From contig NZ_JACHEU010000001.1 of the NCBI RefSeq assembly GCF_014201615.1, positions 186,001 through 250,000 on the forward strand: 64,000 nucleotides of DNA. Direction: 5' to 3'. A program made the position numbers and the translations under genes. Origin of the DNA: Aquamicrobium lusatiense. Lineage in GTDB: Bacteria; Pseudomonadota; Alphaproteobacteria; Rhizobiales; Rhizobiaceae. Below the pieces are notes generated by a model. It was not told the origin of the DNA. It ran no database searches and saw nothing but the letters and a program-made list of their open reading frames with translations. Shown here piece after piece: positions 57,314 through 64,000 of this stretch (position 1 is its first letter; each line of letters starts with the position of its first letter).

Positions 57314-58350
57314 GTTTTCTTCAGCTTTCCGGCCTCTGCCGAAACTATGGCCCCGTGGCAGCAGTAAACGGCATCGACCTTTCCGTCGCCGCCGGCGGCC
57401 GCACCGCCATCGTCGGCCCTTCGGGCTGCGGCAAGACCACGCTTCTGCGTCTCATCGCCGGCTTCGAGCCGCCCGATGCGGGCAGCATCGAACTCGATGG
57501 CGAGCCGCTTGCCGGACCGCGCATGTTCGTTCCCGCCTACCGGCGCTCCATCGGCCTCGTCGCGCAGGACGGCGCGCTGTTCCCGCACCTCTCCGTCGCC
57601 GCCAATATCGGCTTCGGCATGCCCCGCGGCGAACCGGACCGCGATGGCCAGGTCGGGCACCTCATCCGGCTGGTCGGCCTCGACGAAAGCTTCCTGCAAC
57701 GGCGTCCGCACCAGCTTTCCGGCGGGCAGCAGCAGCGCGTGGCGCTGGCACGGGCGCTGGCCCGCAAGCCGCGCCTGATGCTGCTCGACGAGCCGTTCTC
57801 GGCGCTGGATACTGGCCTGCGCGCGGCCATGCGCAAGACGGTCGCCGGCGTTCTGGAGGCGGCCGGCGTCACCACCATCCTCGTCACCCACGATCAGGAA
57901 GAGGCGCTGTCCTTCGCCGATCAGGTGGCGGTGATGCGCGCGGGAAAGATCATGCAGGCCGGTTCTCCGCGCGATCTTTATCTCAGGCCCCGCGACCGCA
58001 TGGTGGCGGAGTTTCTGGGCGAGGCGATCATCCTGCCGGCCAGCATCGCGGACGGCCATGCGCATTGCATTCTGGGCGCGATCCCCATCGACCGCGACGA
58101 AAGTCGCCAGACGGCCGAAATCCTGCTGCGGCCGGAGCAGGTCGGGCTCGGGCCGGATCAGGCCGGCGGCACGAGCGCCATGGTAACGGATTCGGAATTC
58201 AGCGGGCCGACCTGCACGCTCACGGTAGAGGTGGCCAACGGCGCGGGCGAAGCAGGCGCTCTCGTCCTGCGTCAGCCTTCAGCCGGCGCGCCGCAGGCCG
58301 GAACGCGCATCCGGCTTACCGTCAGCGGCAGCGCGCATCTGCTGGAGTAA
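57310..58350 (+). CDS. Fe(III)-type ABC transporter ATP-binding protein
   Basis: 346 residues. Walker [10 protein letters not shown] is at 36-44, the signature [18 protein letters not shown], Walker [13 protein letters not shown], and the switch His in [10 protein letters not shown]. The C-terminal about 110 residues form a TOBE-like regulatory domain ([25 protein letters not shown]). This is the FbpC/AfuC type. It is the last gene of the importer operon, followed by a dispersed repeat element. Confidence 0.93.
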   Translation: MSFLQLSGLCRNYGPVAAVNGIDLSVAAGGRTAIVGPSGCGKTTLLRLIAGFEPPDAGSIELDGEPLAGPRMFVPAYRRSIGLVAQDGALFPHLSVAANIGFGMPRGEPDRDGQVGHLIRLVGLDESFLQRRPHQLSGGQQQRVALARALARKPRLMLLDEPFSALDTGLRAAMRKTVAGVLEAAGVTTILVTHDQEEALSFADQVAVMRAGKIMQAGSPRDLYLRPRDRMVAEFLGEAIILPASIADGHAHCILGAIPIDRDESRQTAEILLRPEQVGLGPDQAGGTSAMVTDSEFSGPTCTLTVEVANGAGEAGALVLRQPSAGAPQAGTRIRLTVSGSAHLLE

Positions 58351-58440
58351 TTCCAGCAAAAAGTGCGCAGCGGTTTTTGCGTCTGGAATTACGTCTGAGA
58401 AAGGATGGAGCATTTTCGTCCAAAAACGAAAATGCTCCAG
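58351..58440. repeat. Dispersed palindromic intergenic element, copy 3
   Basis: ATTCCAGCAAAAAGTGCGCAG and TTTGCGTCTGGAAT-like blocks match the left half of the element at 49795. The right half is a near-perfect hairpin, GGAGCATTTTCGT with ACGAAAATGCTCC around CCAAAA, which may also act as a terminator for the iron importer operon and argG. Confidence 0.72.
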
Positions 58441-58465
58441 ACTGATGCGCGCTGCCTGAAGCTTT

Positions 58466-59692
58466 TTACCGCGTGTTGCGGCGGCGGGCCGCCAGCGTGC
58501 GCAGGCGCAGCGCGTTGAGGCGGATAAAGCCCTCGGCGTCCTTCTGGTCATAGGCGCCACGATCGTCTTCGAAGGTGACGAGGTCGTCGCGGTAGAGCGA
58601 CTTGGCCGACTTGCGACCGGTGACGATGACATTGCCCTTGTAGAGCTTCAGCCGCACCGTACCCTCGACGTCTTCCTGGCTCTTGTCGATCAGCGCCTGC
58701 AGCATCTCGCGCTCCGGCGAGTACCAGAAGCCGTTGTAGATGAGTTCCGCATAGCGCGGCATCAGCTCGTCCTTGAGATGGCCGGCGCCGCGATCCAGCG
58801 TAATCGACTCGATGGCGCGGTGCGCTGCGATCAGGATGGTGCCGCCGGGGGTCTCGTAGACGCCGCGGCTCTTCATGCCGACGAAACGGTTCTCGACCAG
58901 ATCGATGCGGCCGATGCCGTTGTCACGGCCGAGGTCGTTGAGCGCGGCGAGCAGCGTGGCCGGCGACAGCTTCTTGCCGTTCAGCGCAACCGCGTCGCCC
59001 TTCAGGAATTCGATCTCGATCTCGGTTGCGGCATCCGGCGCATCGAGCGGCGAGACGGAGCGCTGGTGCACATATTCCGGCGGCTCCACCCACGGATCTT
59101 CCAGCACCTTGCCCTCCGAGGAGGAGTGCAGAAGATTGGCGTCGACCGAGAACGGCGCTTCGCCCTGCTTGTCCTTCGGCACCGGGATCTGGTGCTTTTC
59201 GGCGAACTCGATCAGATCGGTGCGCGACTTGAACGACCAGTCGCGCCACGGCGCGATGACCTTGATGTCGGGATTGAGCGCATAGGCCGAAAGCTCGAAC
59301 CGCACCTGATCGTTGCCCTTGCCGGTCGCGCCATGGGCGACGGCGTCAGCCCCGGTTTCCTCGGCGATCTGGACCAGATGCTTGGAGATCAGCGGCCGGG
59401 CGATGGATGTGCCGAGCAGATAGGTGCCCTCGTAGAGCGCGTTGGCGCGGAACATCGGGAACACGAAATCCTTCACGAACTCCTCGCGCAGGTCGACGAT
59501 GCGGATGTCCTTGATGCCCATCATCTCGGCCTTGCGGCGCGCCGGCTCCAGTTCCTCGCCCTGTCCGAGATCGGCGGTGAAGGTGACGACCTCCGCGCCC
59601 AGTTCGGTCTGCAGCCATTTCAGGATGATGGAGGTGTCGAGGCCGCCCGAATAGGCGAGCACGACCTTCTTGACGTCTTTCAGCTTGGTCAT
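58466..59692 (-). CDS. argG: Argininosuccinate synthase
   Basis: Joins citrulline and aspartate with ATP in arginine synthesis. 408 residues. The PP-loop AYSGGLDTS is at 13-21. [19 protein letters not shown] and the aspartate/citrulline-binding [20 protein letters not shown] are conserved. The ATG at 59692 ([17 protein letters not shown]) is chosen; an in-frame ATG at 59734 adds 14 residues. Divergent from the glutamate dehydrogenase gene. Confidence 0.97.
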   Translation of the reverse strand: MTKLKDVKKVVLAYSGGLDTSIILKWLQTELGAEVVTFTADLGQGEELEPARRKAEMMGIKDIRIVDLREEFVKDFVFPMFRANALYEGTYLLGTSIARPLISKHLVQIAEETGADAVAHGATGKGNDQVRFELSAYALNPDIKVIAPWRDWSFKSRTDLIEFAEKHQIPVPKDKQGEAPFSVDANLLHSSSEGKVLEDPWVEPPEYVHQRSVSPLDAPDAATEIEIEFLKGDAVALNGKKLSPATLLAALNDLGRDNGIGRIDLVENRFVGMKSRGVYETPGGTILIAAHRAIESITLDRGAGHLKDELMPRYAELIYNGFWYSPEREMLQALIDKSQEDVEGTVRLKLYKGNVIVTGRKSAKSLYRDDLVTFEDDRGAYDQKDAEGFIRLNALRLRTLAARRRNTR

Positions 59693-59990
59693 GGGCGTTT
59701 CCGATGTTCGTTCCGGGACTGCGGCGAGGCGCAAAAACTGCGTGGGCAGTCATAGCAGGAAAGCCGCGCCGGACAAGCGCCCAGGAAGCAGGAACGGGAG
59801 GCAGCAAAGCCGCGCCGGCAAAGCGTCCGGACGCAATCTCAGCAGGTGCCTGCTGCTTCGGCAGAGTGCGCAACAAAATGACGAAATGTGCTCAATATAA
59901 AACCTTTTCTTGTGAATCTGCACTTTTTCGTGCATTTCATGGCCCGCGCCCGCCAGGGCGCATCATTACCACCCGAACTGACAGGATCAT
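59693..59990. other. Divergent intergenic region argG / glutamate dehydrogenase
   Basis: 298 bp. It contains a short direct repeat (AAAGCCGCGCCGG at 59760-59772 and 59806-59818) and an inverted repeat TGCAC-N6-GTGCA at 59919-59934 about 57 bases before the dehydrogenase start. An AT-rich stretch at 59890-59930 probably holds its promoter. I see no gene in it. Confidence 0.5.
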
Positions 59991-61259
59991 ATGATGGCGG
60001 AAGAAAGTCTTCTTGATAGCGCACTGGTACGTCTGGACGATGCCGCAAGGCACCTCAACGTCGACGCCGATGTCATCGAGAAGCTGAAATATCCGCGAGA
60101 GACGACCAAAGCCCGCCTCATGATCCGCATGGACGACGGTTCGCGAAAATCCTTCCTGGCATGGCGATGCCGCTATGACGACACCCGCGGCCCGACCAAG
60201 GGCGGCATCCGCTTCCATCCCGACGCTACGGCCGAAGAAGTCGAGATGCTGGCCTTCTGGATGACGTTCAAATGCGCCGTGATGAACCTGCCCTATGGCG
60301 GCGGCAAAGGCGCCGTTCAGGTCGACCCGCGCCAGCTCTCCAAGGCCGAGCTGGAGCGTCTGTCGCGCGCTTATATTCAGGCTTTCGCCGGCATTATCGG
60401 GCCGGACCGCGATATTCCCGCACCCGATGTCTACACCAACTCCATGATCATGGGCTGGATGGCTGACGAGTACAGCCAGATCGTCGGCAAGAGCTCGCCT
60501 GCCGTCATCACCGGCAAGCCGCTGGCGCTCGGCGGCTCCGTCGGCCGCGGCGACGCCACCGCGCGCGGCGGCTACTATCTGGTGCGGCATCTGGCGCAGG
60601 AACTGGGCCTGAACGGTAAGCTTCGCATCGCCATTCAGGGCTTCGGCAATGCCGGCCAGTATATCGCCTCGCTGCTCGCCGGCGACGGCCACACCATCGT
60701 GGCCGTCTCGGATTCCGGAGGCGCCGTGCACTCGGCCGAAGGGCTGAGCCTCGACACCCTGATGGCGGCCAAGAACGACAACCGTTCGGTCGTCTATACT
60801 GCCGGAAAGGATGGCCATGAGGCCATTGCCGCCGACGATCTGGTCGGCGTCGACTGCGATATCCTTGTGCCAGCGGCGCTGGAAAACATGATCCACAAGC
60901 ACAATGCCCACACCGTGAAGGCGCGTCTCGTGCTGGAACTCGCCAACGGTCCGGTAACGCCCGAAGCCGACGAGATCCTCGCCGAACGCAACGTCGTGGT
61001 GCTGCCCGATATTCTGGCCAATGCTGGCGGCGTCACCGTCTCCTATTTCGAGTGGGTGCAGAACAAGCAGGGCTATTACTGGGAGCTGGAGGAAATCCAC
61101 ACCAAGCTGCGTACCATCATGGAGCGCGAAGGCCGGGCCATCTGGCAACTGTCGGTCGACCGCGGCACCACGCCGCGCACGGCCGCCTATGTCCACGCGC
61201 TGAACCGGCTGGCTGAAGCGATCGAGGCCCACGGCACGCAGAGCTATTTCGACAGCTGA
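59991..61259 (+). CDS. Glu/Leu/Phe/Val dehydrogenase, hexameric glutamate dehydrogenase type
   Basis: 422 residues. Reversible amination of 2-oxoglutarate (or deamination of glutamate) with NAD(P). The substrate lysines are K70, K94 and K106 in GPTKGGIRFHP, TFKCAVMNL and PYGGGKGAVQ. GPDRDIPAPDVYTN carries the catalytic Asp. The Rossmann part is IAIQGFGNAGQYIASLL, and LANAGGVTVSYFEWVQN completes the family set. Coenzyme choice cannot be read safely. Two adjacent ATGs (59991 and 59994) follow AGGA. Confidence 0.94.
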   Translation: MMAEESLLDSALVRLDDAARHLNVDADVIEKLKYPRETTKARLMIRMDDGSRKSFLAWRCRYDDTRGPTKGGIRFHPDATAEEVEMLAFWMTFKCAVMNLPYGGGKGAVQVDPRQLSKAELERLSRAYIQAFAGIIGPDRDIPAPDVYTNSMIMGWMADEYSQIVGKSSPAVITGKPLALGGSVGRGDATARGGYYLVRHLAQELGLNGKLRIAIQGFGNAGQYIASLLAGDGHTIVAVSDSGGAVHSAEGLSLDTLMAAKNDNRSVVYTAGKDGHEAIAADDLVGVDCDILVPAALENMIHKHNAHTVKARLVLELANGPVTPEADEILAERNVVVLPDILANAGGVTVSYFEWVQNKQGYYWELEEIHTKLRTIMEREGRAIWQLSVDRGTTPRTAAYVHALNRLAEAIEAHGTQSYFDS

Positions 61260-61295
61260 CCCCATCTCGAACTGCATTCGCAGATCGGATATAAG

Positions 61296-61326
61296 AGGGC
61301 GTCACGCAATGCGGCGCCCTTTTCTT
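61296..61326 (+). terminator. Intrinsic terminator of the glutamate dehydrogenase gene
   Basis: AGGGCG and CGCCCT arms with a 13-base loop followed by TTTTCTTTT, 37 bases after the stop codon. Confidence 0.75.
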
Positions 61327-61352
61327 TTGCGCTTCTCTCAGGCAGGCCGTCC

Positions 61353-61994
61353 ATGAATTTCATTCCCGACGCAACCGTGATGGTGCAGTTCGCCATCGCC
61401 ACAGTTGTCCTGACGATCACCCCGGGTCCGGACATGACCCTGTTCGTCGGACGGGCCCTGTCGCAGGGAAAAGCCGCCGGCTTTGCCTGCGCCTTCGGAG
61501 CCATGACGGGCATCGTCTTCCACACCGCGCTGGTAGCGCTCGGCCTGTCGGCCCTGATCGTGGCCTCGCCGCAGGCCTTCTTCGTGCTCAAGATCGTCGG
61601 CGCGCTCTACCTGATCTGGCTCGCCTTTCAGGCGATACGCCATGGATCAGCCTTCTCGCCGGAGGTGACCGGCAAGGCGCCGCGCTCGCTCGCCCGCAAC
61701 TGGGCGACGGGGCTGGGCATCAACCTGCTGAACCCCAAGATCATCCTGTTCTTCATGACCTTCCTGCCGCAATTCGTATCGGCGCACGATCCCCATGCGC
61801 CCGGCAAGCTGTTCTTCCTTGGCCTGATGTTCATCCTCATTGCGCTGCCGTTCACTGCGACCATGGTGATCGCGGCGGACCGTCTGGCAAACCTGCTGAA
61901 GAAGAGCCCGCGCATCACGCGGCTCACCGATTATCTGTTCGCCGGCGTGTTCTCGGCCTTCGCGATCAAGATCCTGACGACTCAGGCGAAGTAG
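61353..61994 (+). CDS. LysE/RhtB-family amino acid exporter
   Basis: 213 residues, six membrane segments. TITPGPDMTLFVGRALSQGKAAGF is the family signature, and NWATGLGINLLNPKIILFFMTFLPQFV the second. It is only distantly similar to the LysE-family protein at 19360. The location next to a glutamate dehydrogenase may reflect amino acid overflow control, which is an inference. Its last 29 bases overlap the 3' end of the convergent membrane-protein gene. Confidence 0.92.
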   Translation: MNFIPDATVMVQFAIATVVLTITPGPDMTLFVGRALSQGKAAGFACAFGAMTGIVFHTALVALGLSALIVASPQAFFVLKIVGALYLIWLAFQAIRHGSAFSPEVTGKAPRSLARNWATGLGINLLNPKIILFFMTFLPQFVSAHDPHAPGKLFFLGLMFILIALPFTATMVIAADRLANLLKKSPRITRLTDYLFAGVFSAFAIKILTTQAK

Positions 61995-62457
61995 GCGGAA
62001 GCCGGTCGCGGTTGCGGCCACGCCAGTCCGGCGTCCACATGCCGGCCACCAGCCAGTAGGCCAGCCCGCCGACAAGTCCGCTGCCGATCATCGCCAGAAG
62101 AATGGCGGTGTCTTCGGAACCATCCGCCTGCCCCGCGCCGCCGTAAAACAGCCCGGCGAATGCCGCCGCAACGACCCCGCCGGCAATCGCATAGAACAGC
62201 CAGTCGCGCCGGCCGAGAAACTCGCCCACGACGATGGCGACAGCCGCCGGCCAGAAGTTCAGATGAGCTATGAACAGGGCAAAGATCGGCACGGCCACGA
62301 CCATGCCGGCATTGAAGGTGGAAAGCTCCTGTTCCTGTGCCAGCCCGGACCAGCCGAGAAACAGGACGTAGAGGAATAAACTGGCGGCGAGGCAGGCAGC
62401 GGCATAACCGGCGACCACCGTCGCAAAGCGAAGCAGGACCCTCAGCAGATCGCTCAA
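61966..62457 (-). CDS. Small integral membrane protein, coupled to rlmN
   Basis: 163 residues from the TTG at 62457, which overlaps the rlmN stop (TTGA). About four membrane segments: [78 protein letters not shown] and [23 protein letters not shown]. No family is recognised. The frame extends upstream within rlmN, but that part has no membrane character, so the TTG is favoured. The last 29 bases overlap the convergent LysE gene. Confidence 0.78.
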   Translation of the reverse strand: MSDLLRVLLRFATVVAGYAAACLAASLFLYVLFLGWSGLAQEQELSTFNAGMVVAVPIFALFIAHLNFWPAAVAIVVGEFLGRRDWLFYAIAGGVVAAAFAGLFYGGAGQADGSEDTAILLAMIGSGLVGGLAYWLVAGMWTPDWRGRNRDRLPPTSPESSGS

Positions 62458-63686
62458 GCCTCGCCGTGCCCGGCGATCATCATCGCCTCCAGCGCCAGCC
62501 TGTCCACCTTGCGCATGCGTTCCGATTCCGACTTGAGCTGGCCGCAGGCGGCGAGAATGTCGCGCCCGCGCGGCGTGCGGATCGGCGAGGCGTAGCCGGC
62601 GGCGTTGATGTAGTCGGCGAAGCGCTCGATCGTCTCCCAGTCCGAGCACTGGTAGTTGGTGCCCGGCCACGGGTTGAACGGGATCAGGTTGATCTTGGCC
62701 GGAATGCCCCTCAGCAGCTTCACCATCTGCTTTGCGTCTTCGAGGCTGTCATTGACGTCCTTGAGCATCACATATTCGAAGGTGATGCGGCGCGCATTGG
62801 ACAGGCCCGGATATTCGCGGCAGGCCTTCATCAGCTGTTCGAGCGGATACTTCCTGTTGATCGGCACCAGAAGATCGCGCAGATCGTCGTTTACCGCATG
62901 CAGCGAGATCGCCAGCATGACGCCGATCTCCTCGCCGGTGCGGTAAATCTCCGGCACGACGCCGGAAGTGGAGAGCGTGATGCGCCGCTTCGACAGCGAC
63001 AGCCCGTCGCCGTCGGAGGCGATCAGCAGGGCCTTCTTCACCGCCTCGAAATTGTAGAGCGGCTCGCCCATGCCCATCATGACGATGTTGGACACCTTGC
63101 GTCCTTCCGCCGGCACGATGGCGCCTGCCGGGGTATCGGTGTCGGGAAAGTCGCCCAGCCGGTCTCGCGCGGTGAGCAGTTGCGCCAGAATTTCTTCCGC
63201 CGTCAGATTGCGCACCAGCTTCTGGGTGCCGGTATGGCAGAAGGAGCAGGTCAGCGTACAGCCGACCTGACTGGAAATGCACAGCGTGCCGCGTCCCTCT
63301 TCCGGTATGTAGACGGTCTCGATCTCGACCGGACGACCCGCGCCGCGCGGCGGAAAGCGGAACAGCCACTTGCGCGTGCCGTCGTTGGAGATCTGCTCCT
63401 CGACGACTTCCGGCCGCGCAACGGTGAAAGCGCGATCCAGCGCCGCACGCAGATCCTTGGAGATGTTGAACATCTGGGAAAAATCGGAAACGCCGCGCAC
63501 ATAAAGCCAGTGCCAGAGCTGCTGCACGCGCATCTTCGCCTGCTTTTGCGGCACGATGCCAGCCTCGACCAGCGCATCAGCCATTTCCTCGCGCGACAGG
63601 CCGATCAGCGACGGCTTCTCCGGCGCTGGACGAATGCGCAGCGCATCGCGGGCGCCGGCTGGAATGAGATCGAATGAAAGGCTCAT
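62454..63686 (-). CDS. rlmN: Dual-specificity 23S rRNA/tRNA (adenine-C2) methyltransferase RlmN
   Basis: Radical-SAM enzyme that methylates A2503 of 23S rRNA and A37 of some tRNAs. 410 residues. The [4Fe-4S] cluster cysteines are C143, C147 and C150 in [12 protein letters not shown]. The accessory C136 and the methyl-carrying C381 in [10 protein letters not shown] are both present, so it should be active. [21 protein letters not shown] is another hallmark. The ATG at 63686 gives [20 protein letters not shown]. It probably shares a transcript with the membrane-protein gene after it. Confidence 0.97.
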   Translation of the reverse strand: MSLSFDLIPAGARDALRIRPAPEKPSLIGLSREEMADALVEAGIVPQKQAKMRVQQLWHWLYVRGVSDFSQMFNISKDLRAALDRAFTVARPEVVEEQISNDGTRKWLFRFPPRGAGRPVEIETVYIPEEGRGTLCISSQVGCTLTCSFCHTGTQKLVRNLTAEEILAQLLTARDRLGDFPDTDTPAGAIVPAEGRKVSNIVMMGMGEPLYNFEAVKKALLIASDGDGLSLSKRRITLSTSGVVPEIYRTGEEIGVMLAISLHAVNDDLRDLLVPINRKYPLEQLMKACREYPGLSNARRITFEYVMLKDVNDSLEDAKQMVKLLRGIPAKINLIPFNPWPGTNYQCSDWETIERFADYINAAGYASPIRTPRGRDILAACGQLKSESERMRKVDRLALEAMMIAGHGEA

Positions 63687-63857
63687 GATGCCCAATATAG
63701 GTGCTTTGCGGCCGATTGCAGCAGCAGATCCGGAATGAAGCGCGCCCGATAGCACAAGTTTGACCCGGAGTCATGGCCCCCCCAAAGTCAGCTCCCAGGT
63801 CAGGGCCCGCATTCATGGCCCGCACGCATGGCACATTGTCGGCACATGTGCCGCAAA

Positions 63858-63888
63858 CAAAAAAAGCCGGGCCCGAAGGACCCGGCTT
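63858..63888 (-). terminator. Intrinsic terminator of the gene that enters from the right
   Basis: AAGCCGGG and CCCGGCTT arms, and on the minus strand a run of seven or more T after the hairpin. It lies 24 bases past the stop codon at 63912. Confidence 0.88.
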
Positions 63889-63911
63889 GCATTCCGATTG
63901 CCGGAACAGGC

Positions 63912-64000
63912 TTACTTGCAGCTGGCGATGGAGCCGAGGGCCGCGGAAATGCCCTTGAGCGAGAACACGTAGCTGGTGGTGTTGCCGCGTCCCGACTTCG
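63912..64000 (-). CDS. C-terminal end of an IalB-like (invasion-associated locus B) protein, partial
   Basis: Only the last 28 codons are in the window: KSGRGNTTSYVFSLKGISAA followed by LGSIASCK and TAA. The VFSLKGISAAL segment with a late cysteine resembles the end of periplasmic IalB-family proteins, and I recall such genes near rlmN in Rhizobiales. With so little sequence the assignment is tentative. Confidence 0.45.
   Translation of the reverse strand, partial: KSGRGNTTSYVFSLKGISAALGSIASCK

Overview
This 64 kb window is a gene-dense, high-GC stretch that looks like core chromosome of an alphaproteobacterium of the order Hyphomicrobiales (Rhizobiales), probably near Mesorhizobium and other Phyllobacteriaceae. 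That placement is an inference. It rests on protein character (180-kDa NAD-glutamate dehydrogenase, DUF1674/SdhAF4-like protein, the rsmB - heparinase II/III - purH order), on dispersed palindromic intergenic elements of a rhizobial type, and on gene order. I see no prophage, insertion sequence, CRISPR array or conjugation gene. The only RNA gene is tRNA-Ala(CGC).

Layout. 1-5.4 kb: the N-terminal part of leuS, a YggS-family PLP protein, a LivJ/K-type binding protein and acs. 5.5-13.4 kb: an SdhAF4-like protein, htpX, an rsmB-like methyltransferase, a heparinase II/III-like protein, purH and a UMF1-type MFS transporter. 13.5-24.4 kb: a TerC-family membrane protein, the giant NAD-GDH, a LysE exporter, typA, a small exported protein, and a divergent MFS/TetR pair with palindromic operators. 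24.4-33.3 kb: an M3 oligopeptidase, an NTF2-like exported protein, beta-carbonic anhydrase, pyridoxal kinase, a LemA-TPM-TPM cassette, a GNAT, ppa, and yggT with a DUF167 gene. 33.4-38.0 kb: tRNA-Ala, a GGDEF-EAL protein, and a class V aminotransferase divergent from an Lrp regulator. 38.1-45.1 kb: a complete cytochrome bd operon reading regulator-cydD-cydC-cydA-cydB-cydX. 45.2-47.4 kb: purE, purK and a phosphatase. 47.6-52.6 kb: a cobalamin riboswitch, a BtuB-like receptor and BtuFCD-like genes. 52.6-58.4 kb: a patatin with 3-hydroxybutyrate dehydrogenase, and an Fe(III)-type ABC importer. 58.5-64 kb: argG, a 46-kDa-class glutamate dehydrogenase, a LysE exporter, rlmN with a coupled membrane protein, and the 3' end of an IalB-like gene.

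How the genes work together. The clearest unit is the cyd operon: a GbsR/MarR-type regulator overlaps cydD, which overlaps cydC, and the bd oxidase structural genes including cydX follow. A perfect 24-bp palindrome lies 9 bases before the regulator start. Cobalamin uptake is under riboswitch control at btuB. Three regulator/target pairs carry visible inverted repeats: TetR/MFS, Lrp/class V aminotransferase, and the cyd regulator.

The window is mostly ordinary core genome and I did not find an obviously new multi-gene system. The best leads are the cyd operator, the Lrp-controlled cysteine-lyase-like enzyme, the structured leader before the terC gene, and the palindromic element that abuts the start of the btuF-like gene.
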